From NCBI GenBank assembly GCA_009809945.1, contig WTPW01000320.1, forward strand, positions 159,444-223,443: a stretch of 64,000 bases of DNA, read 5' to 3'. The stretch is from Gigaspora margarita. Taxonomy: Eukaryota > Glomeromycota > Glomeromycetes > Diversisporales > Gigasporaceae. The notes beneath the pieces are model-generated. The model ran no database searches, was not told where the DNA came from, and saw nothing but the letters and a program-made list of their open reading frames with translations. Each line of letters begins with the position of its first letter. Positions within the stretch are counted from its first letter, which is position 1. Below, in pieces: positions 23,551-35,247 of the stretch. A program made the position numbers and the translations under genes.

Positions 23551-24409
23551 TGTGAAGGTGTCAAGTCACGCTGATTTTCTTTTTTATATTATTATTCTAT
23601 CCAATTATTATTTGCATACATCTATTTGTAGTCAATTGTATATTTAGTAAGAGTTGACATAGCCCCCGTATATACATAGTACTGTAGCTTCATAGTATAG
23701 CAAATAGAATTACCTGTTTCATCTGGTTTGACATGTGCAGATATGGCATTTCAGTCAGATTGTTCCAATCTGACAGATCGGTCTGATATGACAGATCGGT
23801 CCAATATGACAGATCAGTTCAATATGACAGATCAGTATGATATGACAGATCAGTACGATATGACAGATCATTCTGATATGTCAGATCAGTTAATTCAATC
23901 ATTAGTTCCACCATAAAATCTGTATCGAGAATGGAATGTATAAAAGTATAAATACAATGTCTCTTGTCTTTGGAGCAAGATAGCTTTTGAAGCTCTAGAA
24001 AAGAAGAACTCAAGTAGAGTTCATAACTTTCAAAATTAGAGTAGAAGTGTTATAAGTTAGTAACCCCCTGATAGATAATAAATAAACTGTTATCATTATA
24101 AACCAATACTTTTCCTATACATAAATCCGTATTGAAGTATAAGCCCTATGACCTCTTATTAGAGTCTTGTAACATAATCGTGAACCTGATTTGATCCTAG
24201 TTATTCGATCCAAGACTATCCTGCCTTCCAAGACTATCCTGCCTTCCAAGACTATCTGAATCTTGAGACCCAGACCAAATCTTCCACACCTCTTTCTGCC
24301 TGCCAGTTCAATGTTTAGAAGTCTTGAGTATCAGGTTGAGTTGATTTAGTTAGTTTTAGTAGTGTGTAGTTAGTATAGTTAGAAGTAGGGTACAATTCAC
24401 ACTCTCACA
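23551..24409 (+). repeat. 5' LTR of element 1
   Basis: 859 bp, from TGTGAAGGTGTCAAGTCA to CACTCTCACA, giving TGTGA...TCACA ends. It contains about seven 18-bp units of ATATGACAGATCGGTCCA type (23768-23893). Near 24215-24255 CCAAGACTATCCTGCCTT occurs in tandem. The ORF at 23728-23916 and its antisense shadow are translations of the 18-bp repeat. Confidence 0.9.
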
Positions 24410-24428
24410 ATTGGTGGTGACTGTGAGA
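24410..24428 (+). promoter_or_regulatory. Primer-binding site of element 1
   Basis: ATTGGTGGTGACTGTGAGA directly follows the 5' LTR. It contains TGG, complementary to a tRNA CCA end. The identical string follows the 5' LTR of element 2 at 46070. The tRNA was not identified. Confidence 0.75.
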
Positions 24429-24584
24429 TTGAACTTCAACAATCTGAAAACTAAAAGACGAATACGCCAAAATTGACCAGTATTATTATTACTCCGTACT
24501 AGAATCAGCTGCAAAATATCCATACTCGAATAAAGGTGTTCAATATCACGCAAAGGAGACCAGACCGCTGGTAACCCAAAGAGA

Positions 24585-25927
24585 CCTCTGAGTGAAAATA
24601 TGGTGCACTTATTGCCACAAAAATGAACACATAGTCAGTCGATGCCCAGAAGTGAGAGAACTAGAAGAACTATGCACTGCCTTATTTGAAGCTCTGACTG
24701 ACAGACAAGTGACCAAATTCCAAGAGATCGTGAATGAAATCTTCAGAAATGAGTACATTGACGATGCACAACTTCCCTATGCTTTGGAATTAGTGCTTGA
24801 AATATTAGAAGACCTTACTAATTATACAAGTACTGAGGATGTGCCAATTGTATACCTACTGTCATATATCCAAATGACCCCAACCAGGCAGAAGAAGAGT
24901 CGACCTCTAGTAGCTCCTATGACAACGAAATTTTGTCATCAAAGCCCCGATCTAAGAAAGGCCCAGAGATCAAAATGGTAAACACATATTTCGTCCAAGA
25001 AGAACCTCTAGAAAGTAGTAAGCTTGGGCTTAAAAAAGAAAAGGTCAACATCGACTTCTCTGAAATATTGCTGTGGAATATGAGACAATCGTACAGGAAT
25101 TGACCCCAAAAAAAAAGAAAAAGTCCATCCAAGAATTCCAAAAAGTAAATGGTACTAAGGAGAATGAAATGAAGACATCCATGCACTATCAACAATCTGT
25201 AAAGATCGGACCCACCAATAGAACATACCTGGTCGAACCCTGCTATAAGGAAGAAATTGGAGTTAGAGAGGATGAAAAGAAAAAATGCAAGAACGAAATC
25301 AATATCAATCGAGAAGATAATGAAGCCCTTGTGGAAAGCAACCAAGAAACGTTAGTAGAAAATGATGATACAAATAAAGAAAAGAAGAATCATACTGAAA
25401 CATCCCTGGAAGGAGAAGCATTAAGTCATGCATATGAATTGTGGTTAGAAAAAGTTGAAAAATTTCGACATATGGGTAAACGAAAAAGCATAGTAGGAGA
25501 ACTTACCAGCATGAAGCTTGCTGAAGCTAAAAATATACCAACAGTTGATCTCGAAAAAGGCCATGAAATCTGGAGTAAGAAGAAAGATGAATTTAAGCCA
25601 GTGATTAGTAAACACGAAAAAGAGAGACCAAAGAAAGAAAGGGCACTCTGCCTTACCACCCAGAAGAAACCCAACAATGCGTGCAGTACTAACCTAAATA
25701 CGAATACCAAGGCTAGAAACCGCAAGCCCAAGAATAAAACCAAACTGAATATATTCCAAACATACCCTAAAGAGAAGGAAAAAAAGATTCAGTTAGAAGC
25801 GATTAATAATAATAAGATGACAAATAAAATTATTAGAAAGAAAACTCTTCGACACTTATCAACATATCTACCCAATCTACGGATATTCGATCCTGGTGGA
25901 AGTATCAGCCATGCCATCCAGTTCTAA
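24585..25927 (+). pseudogene. Gag-like protein remnant with CCHC knuckle
   Basis: The first segment (24592-24981) opens with a CX2CX4HX4C zinc knuckle ('CTYCHKNEHIVSRC', residues 4-17). It continues with 'LEELCTALFEALTDRQ', 'QEIVNEIF' and 'LLSYIQMT'. The reading then passes through a second frame ('EIKMVNTYFVQEEP', about 24965-25072) into a third segment (25073-25927), which is Lys/Glu-rich and ends near 'RIFDPGG'. The intact 373-codon protein of element 2 (46679-47800) has matching blocks in the same order ('LENECARLYATLTDEQ', 'QEIVDETF', 'LPSYIQLT', 'TFDPGG'). This gene is therefore one gag-like ORF broken by two frameshifts. The knuckle implies RNA binding in a virus-like particle. Confidence 0.8.
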
Positions 25928-25929
25928 AA

Positions 25930-26549
25930 AAATAATGTGCTCATTATATAATAGTAAAAAAAAAACCAAGTCAACCGGTAGAAAAATATCGAATATCAGT
26001 GGGAATCGTTAGACCTAGAAGAAATAGGAGGCAGGAAAATTAATAATCGATTAAGTAGCCATATTTATGAGAAATCACAAGCTAATTACCTTATATATCT
26101 GATCCCCCTTGTGATCAACAATTGATGCTTTATTGTTCGAATCCCATGAAGTCAGCAATAAATTAACCTGATAAACTGATACCACGTGATCTCCGTCAAG
26201 TGCTACCGCAACCAAAGTAACCTCCTATCTTGCCCAAGTAACAAAAATTATTGTTATTATTATGCAAAAAAGGAGAACACTATACTTATCTAATTCTAGA
26301 ACCACCCCAAGCCTTCAGTCTTGTTGTCTAATTAAAACCAGCCACCGTCAGAATTTAGTTGGACTTTCGATCGACATAGTAATTGAATTTACTCGAAATG
26401 TGAGAACCCGTAAAAACCTGGAAGTCCAATCAGCAATCTGATTTCCCTTGCCCCTTGATATTATGAACAAAGTTCATGATTGAAATCGAATATTCTAACC
26501 TCGGCTCTAGAAAATAGAAGAGTACAATTAGTACTGATATAAAAAAAAA

Positions 26550-26582
<33 letters not shown>

Positions 26583-28218
26583 TATGAAGCATTCATTATC
26601 AGAAATCTGCTGAAATAAGTAATCCTAAAGGATGTTTAAAGTCAGTATTATTTATCTCCGACTGCACCATTGAGCTATCGGTATACTAATTGATGTAGTA
26701 ATCGAATTTACCCAATCCCAAGGACCCGTAGGACTGTATAATACATAAGCATCAAAAGAAATCTCCTGTAGGAGTTTTGTTTGACCCTGTGACATCAGTA
26801 TTTAACCAACCCGAATGGTAAACCCACCTGAATCAGTAGCACATGATTCTGAAGTGTGAAGCAGACTTGTATTCGAACCTACAAAAAGAAGTTAATATTA
26901 AACTGGCTGAATAAATTTTTAAGAGATTGCATTAATAAGAAAAGAGGTACTTATCTGAGTTTGGTCTTGGCTTCTCGAAGCCTTAAACTCTAAAAAAACC
27001 CAAAAATAAAACCTCCAAACCAAAGATGCTCCAAATATACATACCCTAAAGAAATGAAGAAGAATGAATTAGGAACACTGAAAAAAAAAAAAACTGCCTG
27101 ATGTTTATAGTGCTAATAGAACATTTAATAACTGGCAATTGTTACTATTGCCAATAGTAATCCAGCCCTTCTAATTCAACCTAAATCCAACCAAACCAAA
27201 CCAGATGACCTATCAAAGGAAGCGTGTTAGATTTGGTGAGAAGACAAGTCAAGACTTTAGTTGTCAATACTTAAGGGTAACTCCTTCCAAAAACAAATAT
27301 CAAAAAATGGCGAACAGCATAACATCAATCATGTGCACTAGAAGTACTGACAAGAGGTTGTACTACTATGACACTTAGTAGTAGATCAGAGCACAGCTGG
27401 GAACGACATACTGTACTATTCATAGAGCCTGATTAACAGCCTGATTATCCTTGTTACGTGACCCCTATGACTACACGTATCGATCGCCAAGCTGATAAAC
27501 AGACCTAACAATAGAATGAGGAAGGTTAGGATAGGGTAGGGTGAATAGTGGGGCCCTATCCATAAGAAAAGACTTACCTGAAAATGTCCAACTAAATTAA
27601 GGCATGTCAAAGCCTTACCAAGAAAACTCTGTATAAAGAAAAGATGAAACCTGTGGATTAAAGAATTTAATGGACCTAACAGTAGAGATAGTTTGGTCAG
27701 AACGAAATTGGGCAAGTAGAAGGGCCCTATTTACCCAAAGTATTTACCTGAAGTACTTAAATGAAGAACTTGATAATTCAACTGTGCCTGCAGTGACGAA
27801 TACAAGAATGGGATAGGGCTAGGATCCTATCTGCGAAAGCTAGCGCTACCCAGTAGAATTATTGACACAGAAGCCACAAAAGTAAAAGGGACAGAAAGAA
27901 GGAAGGAAACATCTGTATTACCTGCTGGATAAGACTCAAGAGAAGCCCCAGAGGAATGTCAAAGTGTATCCCTGCATATGTCGCAAAGGCTCATGAGACG
28001 AACTATAAGGTGAATCTATAATAGTATTCACGAGAATGGAAACTGTTATAAAAATGGAATTGGTGTCGAAAAAGATGAACAAGAGAAGTCTAAAGAAAAC
28101 TACTGAACCTTTGAAATCTGATGGTAAAACCAATCCAGTCTAGGTAGTCAGTGGCCTAGTATAGTCAAAAGTTTGAAGATTCTCTTATTCCTTGGTTTTT
28201 TTCATAGAACTCGAAAAT
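25930..28218. other. Non-coding interior of LTR element 1, with antisense intron-like modules
   Basis: No conserved pol motif in any frame. It contains an (AAT)n run at 26550-26581. Three related modules lie near 27490-27600, 27665-27760 and 27790-27925, sharing CCTAACARTAGA-type, GGGCCCTAT-type and TTACCTG sequence. On the minus strand the modules read as introns: CAG/GTAAGT... ending in GTTAG or CTGCAG. The minus ORF 27416-27715 runs through two of them. No coherent spliced protein could be read. Confidence 0.5.
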
Positions 28219-28232
28219 CAAGTAGAGGAGAA
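28219..28232 (+). promoter_or_regulatory. Polypurine tract of element 1
   Basis: A purine-rich stretch ending AGTAGAGGAGAA lies immediately upstream of the 3' LTR start. It fixes the element as plus-strand, in agreement with the gag frame and the primer-binding site. Confidence 0.65.
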
Positions 28233-29039
28233 TGTGAAGGTGTCAAGTCATGCTGATTTTCTTTTTTATATTATTATTCTATCCAATTACCATTTGTATA
28301 CATCTATTTGTAGTCAATTGTATATTTAGTAAGAGTTGACATAGCCCCCGTATATACATAGTACTGTAGCTTCGTAGTATAGTAAATAGAATTATCTGTT
28401 TCATCTGGTTTGACAAGTGCAGATATGGCATTTTGGTCAGATCATTTCAATCTAACAGATCGGTCTGATATGACAGATCGGTCCAATATGACAGATCGGT
28501 ACGATATGACAAATCATTCTGATATGTCAGATTGGTTAATTCAACCATTAGTTCTGCCATAAAACCTGTATCGAGAATAGAAATGTATAAAAGTATAAAT
28601 ACAATGTCTCTTGTTTTTGGAGCAAGACAGCTTTTGAAGCTCTAGAAAGGAAGAACTCAAGTAGAGTTCATAACCTTTGAAATTAGAGTAGAAGTGTTAT
28701 AAGTTAATAACCCTCTCGATGGATAATAAATAAACTGTTATCATTATAAACCAATACTTTCCTGATACATAAATCTGTATTGAAGTATAACCCTCGTGAT
28801 CTCTTATTAGAGTCTCGTGACATAATCGTGAACCCAATTCAACCCTAGTTATTTGAGCCAAGACTATCCTGCCTTCCAAGACTATTCGAATCTTGAGACC
28901 AGGATCAAATCTTCCACGCCTCTTTCTGCCTGCCAATTCAAGGTTTAGGAGTCTTGAGTGTCAGATTGAGTTGATTTAGTTAGTGTTAGTAGTGTGTAGT
29001 TGATATAGTTAGAAGTAGGGTATGATTTACACCCTCACA
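28233..29039 (+). repeat. 3' LTR of element 1
   Basis: 807 bp with the same TGTGA...TCACA ends. It has about five of the 18-bp units (against about seven in the 5' LTR) and a single rather than doubled CCAAGACTATCCTGCCTT. Together these account for the 52-bp length difference. Confidence 0.9.
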
Positions 29040-29404
29040 ATGGACCAATGATGAAGTCCTGGGTAGTGCTATTTTCTAGAAAAAATTCTTCTTGGACTTT
29101 TAAAAGTATATTCTTCCTCCAAAGGCACTGACGTACAAAAGCAATTACACGAAGACTACCTTAAAGACTTCTTAGAACTCCATCAGGTTTTTGGCATTTG
29201 AGAAAGGTATAGACGATAGTTATTTTCTGAAGAAAAATTAGCAGTTAGTACTGTTTTAAAAAAAATTAAAATAACAACAAAAAAAAGAAAAAAAAAGATA
29301 CTTATCTTATTTGGATCTGCATAATGGGGGAAATTTAAATAAAATAATATGAAAAACAAAATAAATTTAAAATAAATTAAAAAAAAATAGGGTTTAATAA
29401 TTTA

Positions 29405-29606
29405 GTGACCCTGCACTGTAGTGCACTCTATAATTAGGGTTAGGTTTAGGATTAGGATTAGGATTAGGGTTAGGGTTAGGGTTAGATTGAAGTTTTAAAA
29501 TATTAGTAAAATTGCAGGAGGAGCATTTTTTGTTAGTAACACAACAGGGGTTACCCTAGTAAAATTTTGAGATAAATAAAAGGGGTGCACTGCAGTGCAG
29601 GTGCAC
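29405..29606. mobile_element. TA-flanked MITE with telomere-like core
   Basis: A 22-bp inverted repeat (GTGACCCTGCACTGTAGTGC.. at 29405; complement ends 29606; 19 of 22 match) is flanked by TA on both sides. The interior carries seven or so TTAGGG/TTAGGA units at 29437-29487. A TA duplication is usual for Tc1/mariner-type elements. Confidence 0.7.
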
Positions 29607-29609
29607 TAA

Positions 29610-30215
29610 ATTTTAAAACCCAAAAAAATAAATTTAAAATAAATTTAATTAATAAAATTAAAGAAACATTTAAATAAAAAAATTATAATAAATAATTAAA
29701 AAAAAATTATAATAAATAATTAAAAAAAATTTAAATAATAAATAAATTAAAAAAATAAAAAAATGTAAATAAAAAATAAAAAAAAATAACTGCTTAAAAA
29801 AATAAATTAAAATAAATAAATATTTTAAAAATACAAATAGAATATATAATAAAACAAAAAAAAATGAGAAAAAGATAATAAATAATAAAAGAAAAACAAT
29901 TTAAAATTATAAAAAAATAAAAAATTTTAAAACGAATTAAAAAAATTTAAAAACCAATAAAAAAATATAAATTTTAAAATAAAAAAAAAATTTAAAAAAA
30001 TAAATTAAAATAAAAAAAAATTAAAAAAAAATTTAAAAAAAAATTAAAAATTAAAAAAAATTAAATTAAAAAAAAAAGCGAAACAATAAAAAAAAAATTT
30101 TAAAAATAAAAAAAAAATTAAAAAAAAAATTTAAAAAAAAAAATTAAAAATTAAAAAGAAATTGAATTTAAAAAAAATAAAAAAAAAAACAATAAAAAAA
30201 TTTGAATAAAACGAA
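29610..30215. repeat. A-rich low-complexity tract
   Basis: About 600 bases made almost only of A with short AATT/TAAA interruptions (for example 29980-30180). Nothing coding. Confidence 0.85.
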
Positions 30216-30231
30216 ATATTTATTGTTTCTT

Positions 30232-30352
30232 GCGCATATATGCAAATATGATGGGAATAAAAATTCTGGCCTTACTATGAGAATTTCCAGTTATTCCTGC
30301 TATAGAGATAACCAGAAATTTACTTTTTATTCCTACTATTGCATATATGCGC
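30232..30352 (+). mobile_element. GCATATATGC MITE
   Basis: Terminal inverted repeats of about 38 bp begin GCGCATATATGCAA (30232-30245) and end in the complement at 30339-30352. The subterminal GGGAATAAAAA block is also inverted. The element is 121 bp and non-coding. A worn copy in opposite orientation lies at 8240-8340. Confidence 0.8.
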
Positions 30353-30409
30353 TATAGACAATCTGTTATCTATTTTTACTACCACTTTTATCACTAATTA
30401 ATACTGTAT

Positions 30410-30715
30410 TTATCAGGTACCCAATATATATCAAATTAAAAAAATTTTTAAGTAGAAAAATTATTTTTTATATCGTAAAGGATAAATTTTTTTGAATATA
30501 TAGAATATCTGCATTACAAACAATGATTTATAATTATATATATATAGATTTAAAATTTATTTTTATTACATATACACATCGGGTACCTGATTTATTCAAA
30601 CTATATGATATATGTATAGTAGGTCACTAATATGTAGCATTTTATATATTTTTCCATTATAGTAATATGGTACCCGATAGGTACCCGATATATTGGATTT
30701 TGACTTGTGCTACTA
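30410..30715. repeat. GGTACC/GATATAT simple-repeat element
   Basis: It contains CAGGTACCCAATATATATC at the left, and GGTACCCGATAGGTACCCG then GATATATTGG at the right, with related units between. It is the same family as 20640-20920, in the opposite orientation. It directly abuts the LINE RT block at 30738. Confidence 0.5.
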
Positions 30716-30774
30716 TCTAAGAGGATCTTTTATCTGGCCATTTATGGTATTAACAACTTTTCAAACAAAAAAGC

Positions 30775-31947
30775 ATGTGGCCCTTCTGACATTAGTTATG
30801 AGATGCTAAAACATGCAGGCATACAAACTATTACTACTATTATAGTACTACTAAACTGATATTTAATATCTGGCTCGATTTCCAAATAATGAAAAGATGG
30901 GCATATTTTTCCTATCTCCAAAAAACTAACTTTTGATAGACATTTACACAATACTCAACCAATTAGCCTTATTGAACATATTAAAAAACTATATACTAAA
31001 ATTCTTATTAATCGACTCAACTCTGTTTTTTTCTCTTACAATATCCTTAATTCACACAACTATGTTGCTCTTCCTAGCAACAGTACTGATATCCCAATTC
31101 ATATTCTTAATAATTTTATTGAAGATGCAAATTGCAATTAAAAATAGGGTTCCGCAATTCGATTTGATTCGATTTGATTCGATCAAATATTCGATTTCAA
31201 ATCAAATTCAAATACAGAAATTTCAAATCAAATCAAATTCAAATTGACAAAATATTTGATTCGATTCGAAAATATTTAATAAAAATTACAAAATTATTTG
31301 ATTTGATTTGATTTGATCAAATCAAATTCAAATTAAGAGCTTATTTGATTCGATCAAATTCAAATATGCCAAATATTTGATTCAATTTGATTTTGAGGAA
31401 CCCTAATTAAAAGTAGATCTGGCTTCTGTCTCAGGATATGAGCAAAGTATATGACTCAGTTAATATAGATCATTTTATTCTATCTCTCAAAAGACTCAAT
31501 ATGCCAACACACCTTATAACAACTCTTTCCAATTTTTTTATACAAAGAACTAATAGAGTAATAACTAATCTTGGGCTTACATCTTCTTATAAAGTTCATA
31601 ATGGAATAGATCAGAGTGAAGCTATTACATCTCTCTTTTTGCAAATATATTATAATCCTCTTATTACCAAAATTTCTAATTCCTATACAGGTTATCAATT
31701 CTCTGTATCCTGGCTCTTTAGCATTTCTTCACATACTTTTGATTCTCTACAAGTTTCAACATCTGTTCTTGCATATATGAATGACACTTTATGGATTGCA
31801 GAATCTCAACAACAACTAGAAAATATTCTTTATACAGCATCTTCATTCTACCAAATAGCTAATATTAAAGTCAATCCACAAAAATTTACTTTTGTATCCA
31901 ACTCTATGCATACACCTTCTATTTCTTTCTTAAACTATAATATTTAA
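30775..31947 (+). pseudogene. LINE reverse transcriptase domain, inactive
   Basis: The start reads 'ACGPSDISYEMLKHAG' (30775-30825). 'PISLIEHIKKLYTKIL' follows (~30957-31005). After the insertion at 31145-31405 come 'QDMSKVYDSVN' (31432 on), 'GIDQSEAITSLF' (~31606) and 'YYNPLI'. The catalytic box reads 'AYMNDTLW' (31771) instead of the family's YMDD, so one metal-binding aspartate is lost. The 169-codon open segment 31438-31947 covers RT motifs from the first aspartate block on. In the family this domain copies the LINE RNA at a nicked chromosomal site. Confidence 0.85.
31145..31405. mobile_element. CAAAT-filled hAT-like MITE inserted in the RT
   Basis: Ends TAGGGTTCC (31145-31153) and GGAACCCTA (31397-31405). 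Target duplication is ATTAAAAA / ATTAAAAG (31137-31144, 31406-31413), 7 of 8. The interior is degenerate AAATCAAATTC on one side and its complement GATTTGATTCG on the other. Removing it joins the two parts of the RT with its spacing restored, so it is a clean later insertion. Confidence 0.85.
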
Positions 31948-33290
31948 TGCCAGCCACTTACAACACCTTTTAAATTTCTTGGATGCTAGTTTTCTACTTC
32001 ACCCAAATCTACAATACAGTCTAAACTAATTTCTCAAGAAGCTTTTAAGCTCATCAATACACTCAATACCAAACAAATTACTAATAAGCAAGCTGCTACA
32101 TTATTAACAATATTATTATACCTATTCTTGAGTACCGTATTCATAATACAATTCTTACTTACTCAACATGTAACAAAATCCTTTCTAAATATCTTACTAT
32201 TGCCAAATACAAAGCAAAAACTAACCTAATAGTACTATGCTTAATCACAATATATATGAAATCAAAAATATTTGGAATATACAATTACAATATTATCTTT
32301 CTACCTTTTTACTTCGACTTAACAATCCTTATTTGCTTAATAGTACACATATTTGATTACAACAATTACAAACCAATCTATGGTCTACAACTAATATATT
32401 ACAACACCCAAACTCTATTATTGATGGCCCCAACAAAAACACTACTACCTTTAAGATAATTTTACTTCTCAATCACCTAATATCTGCACATACAGAAATT
32501 TTATGTCCATTTACTATTAACTTACCCTATACTTCACTTGAATCTCTTCTTTATCATCATTCCCATTATACAACTTTTAAATGCCAATTATGCTCAAAGC
32601 ATATTTTATTTCTAGAGCAAGTTACCTCTTATAATAATACAACTCTTTTATCTTGATCACATATTTCTTCTAGAATTTATAATCTTATACTAGAAAAAAT
32701 ACCCAATTGGTTCCTTACACTTGAAAATATAATTTTATCCAATACTACAACTTCATCATATTAGTTCCTCTTTATATCTTTCTAATACTAATTTACTCTC
32801 ATTTCAAACTGGTCACTTTAACTCTAAATCTAAACCTTTGCTTATTTTCTATCTTTAAAATAAAATTATAATTGGAAAAGCTTGATGATTTAATTATACT
32901 ACTAATACTATCTCTATAATATTTTGGAATATACTAACTGATAATAGTATTACATCCCTTTACCCTACTTCTAATATATACTACACTTCCTGCTCATGAT
33001 GTTCTCTTAATTTGAATAGAATTCAAAGTGCCTGCACTTTAGATATATCAGCAACACTATCCACTAAATTTTTGGGTAGAAAACCTATACCAAACTTACA
33101 AACAAACTTCAACTTAATGCAAATCAACTTGATTTACTATATTCTATTGCATCTCACCATTTTATTAATACTCCTTTTCTACCCCAAATTATAATACACA
33201 ACAACTCTATTTTAGACATTTTTCTAACTTCTCTAGCTAATACAAAACTTCAATCTATAGCACAATCCAACTCTCTACTCCCAAATTTTT
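31948..33290 (+). pseudogene. LINE ORF2 region between RT and RNase H
   Basis: Degraded continuation of ORF2. Fragments such as 'PFKFLGC' with 'QEAFKLINTLNTKQITNKQA' (~31960-32100) correspond to the thumb and connection region. Frames change repeatedly. No separate domain is recognised. Confidence 0.6.
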
Positions 33291-33700
33291 GTTTTTATAC
33301 TGATGGTTCTGTTATGCATATCTTCAACCCAAGTTGCTTTATGGAAATTGCATGGATCCAAGTTTTCAATAATTATATTTCTTACTCTTTCTCTGCTCAA
33401 ATCCAAAACTGGCCATCTTCATACAAAGCTGAATTAATTGCTATACTATCTGCAATTAGCACTTGCTCTCAAAATAGTAATATAAATAATATACTGATTC
33501 TCAATCCATTATTTCAAAGTACAATACACTTACTTTACATACACCAAATTACAACAAACTATATTCATACAACTACTGGCCTATTTGGCACACTCTTCTT
33601 AATTTTATCAAATCATATTCTCTAAATATTAAACTACGCAAAGTGCAAGCACATAGCAACAATGAATACAACAACAAAGCTAATGATAAACTTGCAAAAA
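33290..33700 (+). pseudogene. LINE RNase H domain
   Basis: 'FYTDGSV' (33292) contains the first catalytic aspartate. 'WPSSYKAELIAILSAI' (~33410-33455) contains the catalytic glutamate. 'QAHSNNEYNNKANDKLA' (~33643-33690) corresponds to the last conserved block, with the final aspartate apparently one residue displaced. A frameshift near 33625 separates the last block. Confidence 0.8.
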
Positions 33701-34690
33701 ACCATTTTTTCTCACCTATTCTTGAATTTCAGCCCTATAATATTTACAACCCCTCTTTCATCTTCATCTACAAAAAATATAATGTTGAGCAACCAACATG
33801 CCATGCTATAAAAAATATCTGTAATGCACATACTATTACTATGTGGTCCTCTCAAAACAGAATCCAACAAATGATTTCTCTTTCTCAACAAATTAATTGG
33901 AATGCAACCTGGTTATACCTTAATCATAACCACAAGCGTACCTATAACTATACTAACTTTCAACTTTGTTCTCAAAATCAATTTGAATTAAATGTATACT
34001 ACATATGCTTCCTACATTTTCTTATTTTCTTTCTTTAAACCCTCTCTATATATGCATCCTACTTGTAGTATATGCAATCAAACAGATCACTAACTCTACT
34101 AGTAACTCTGCTCTGACTCAAATAATATATCTAACATTATTGAAAACACAATCAAAAATTTTCTTTCTTAGACCTATCAGATATATCATCTACTGAACTA
34201 AAGCAACTACATAACAATCTTATAACATACTAATGCTTCTCTTGTACATATTCTACACCTTTTAACACTACAACCTTCTATACTACAATCCAGGGCTTTT
34301 TTTCTATACCACTAATTAATATTGTATCTCAATATACCTCTTACAAAAATGCATCCAATACTATTCTTAAACTCCTTCTGCTCATTTTACAAAACATTCA
34401 TGAACCTTTTTGGAAATTATACTGTACAAAACTTGCATACTGGAAATCTTTGCAAAACCTATTACAACAATCTTCATGCTTTATATTTACTAAATCTTCA
34501 CATATATCCTCTTACAACAAAGCTCTATATACTTATAATTGTATATGTGGCTTACTAGACCAACTACATGAGAACAATACTGTTACCTGTTCACCTCTTG
34601 GGCTAGCACTTAGAAAAATAAACATTTGGTTATATAATTGGATCAAATATAGCTTTTCTACTAACTTAATTCTCCACATCCAAATCTAGT
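33701..34690 (+). pseudogene. LINE ORF2 C-terminal region
   Basis: Post-RNase H sequence with scattered open pieces. The last, around 34525-34650, reads 'YNCICGLLDQLHENN' and 'CSPLGLALRKI'. The same block appears on the minus strand near 36850 ('CGQPDQLHINPNSCSP'), showing it is a conserved C-terminal cysteine-containing feature of this LINE family. Confidence 0.65.
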
Positions 34691-34870
34691 TGAGTTTTAA
34701 CAATTCTAGTAGATTTAGATTGCAAATAATTTAGATAGAATTATTTTATCTATAGTCTGAGCCTTAATTCTTGTATAATAACTTGTAACTTGAGAAACTC
34801 CATGAGAAAACTCACACATTTTATTAATAAAGATAAAGGCAAAACCTCAATTTAACATCAATGGAAAAAA
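34691..34870 (+). other. LINE B 3' untranslated region and A-tail
   Basis: Contains GTTGAGTTTTAACAATTC, CTGAGCCTTAATTCTTG and TAATAAAGATAAAGGCAAAA before an A-run. The 3' end of the minus-strand LINE fragment at 36515-36950 matches in the same order. Confidence 0.7.
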
Positions 34871-34879
34871 AAAACTAAG

Positions 34880-35240
34880 TTATAAATAGTATGACAAATT
34901 AGTTACTGATATTATATTGCTATATCGAAATTATAATTTTTTTAAAAAATTTTTTTTATTTAAAATAATGTTATTTATATTAATTTTTTTATTTAAATGT
35001 TTTTTATTTTTTTATTATCATTTTTTTAATTTATAAATTTTTATTTTTTATTTATTTTATTTTATTTTATTTTTATTACTATTATTTTTTATTTTTTTTA
35101 TCTATTTATTTATTTTTTTCTTTTTTTATTTGTTTATTCTATTATTTTTTGGTTCTTTTTTTGAGTCTTTTGTTTTATTTTTTTAATTTATTTATTTATT
35201 TTTGGTTATTTTTATTTTTATTTTTTTTTTATTCTTTGAT
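34880..35240. repeat. T-rich low-complexity tract with a foldback terminus
   Basis: TGACAAATTAGTTACTGATAT at about 34892-34912 resembles the end of the 4485-5132 foldback. Beyond 34940 the DNA is TTTATTTATTTTT-type low complexity to 35235. Confidence 0.6.
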
Positions 35241-35247
35241 GGACTCG

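Larger units (their letters stand above)
23551..29039 (+). mobile_element. Non-autonomous LTR retrotransposon 1, complete
   Basis: Two direct LTRs (23551-24409 and 28233-29039) are flanked by ATGG (23547-23550 and 29040-29043). A primer-binding site follows the 5' LTR and a purine tract precedes the 3' LTR. The only coding trace is a frameshifted gag-like region (24585-25927). No protease, RT or integrase motif was found in the 2.3 kb between gag and the 3' LTR. Replication would need another element's enzymes. The LTRs differ by many substitutions and by repeat number, so the insertion is fairly old. Confidence 0.85.
30738..34870 (+). mobile_element. LINE B, 3' half (RT, RNase H, 3' UTR)
   Basis: A non-LTR retrotransposon segment from just before RT motif 1 to the A-rich 3' end (GGAAAAAAAAAAC near 34865). 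It picks up within a few residues of where the block at 12885-18255 stops. The two halves may be one element split by about 12.5 kb, or two separate copies. Numerous stops and a 261-bp insertion make it inactive. Confidence 0.8.

Noticed and set aside
24917-25743. Minus-strand hydrophobic ORFs opposite the gag region
   Set aside because: They are antisense shadows of a Lys/Glu-rich coding strand.
29437-29487. A true telomere or chromosome end
   Set aside because: The tract is about 50 bp, internal, and enclosed by the inverted ends of a small TA-flanked element.
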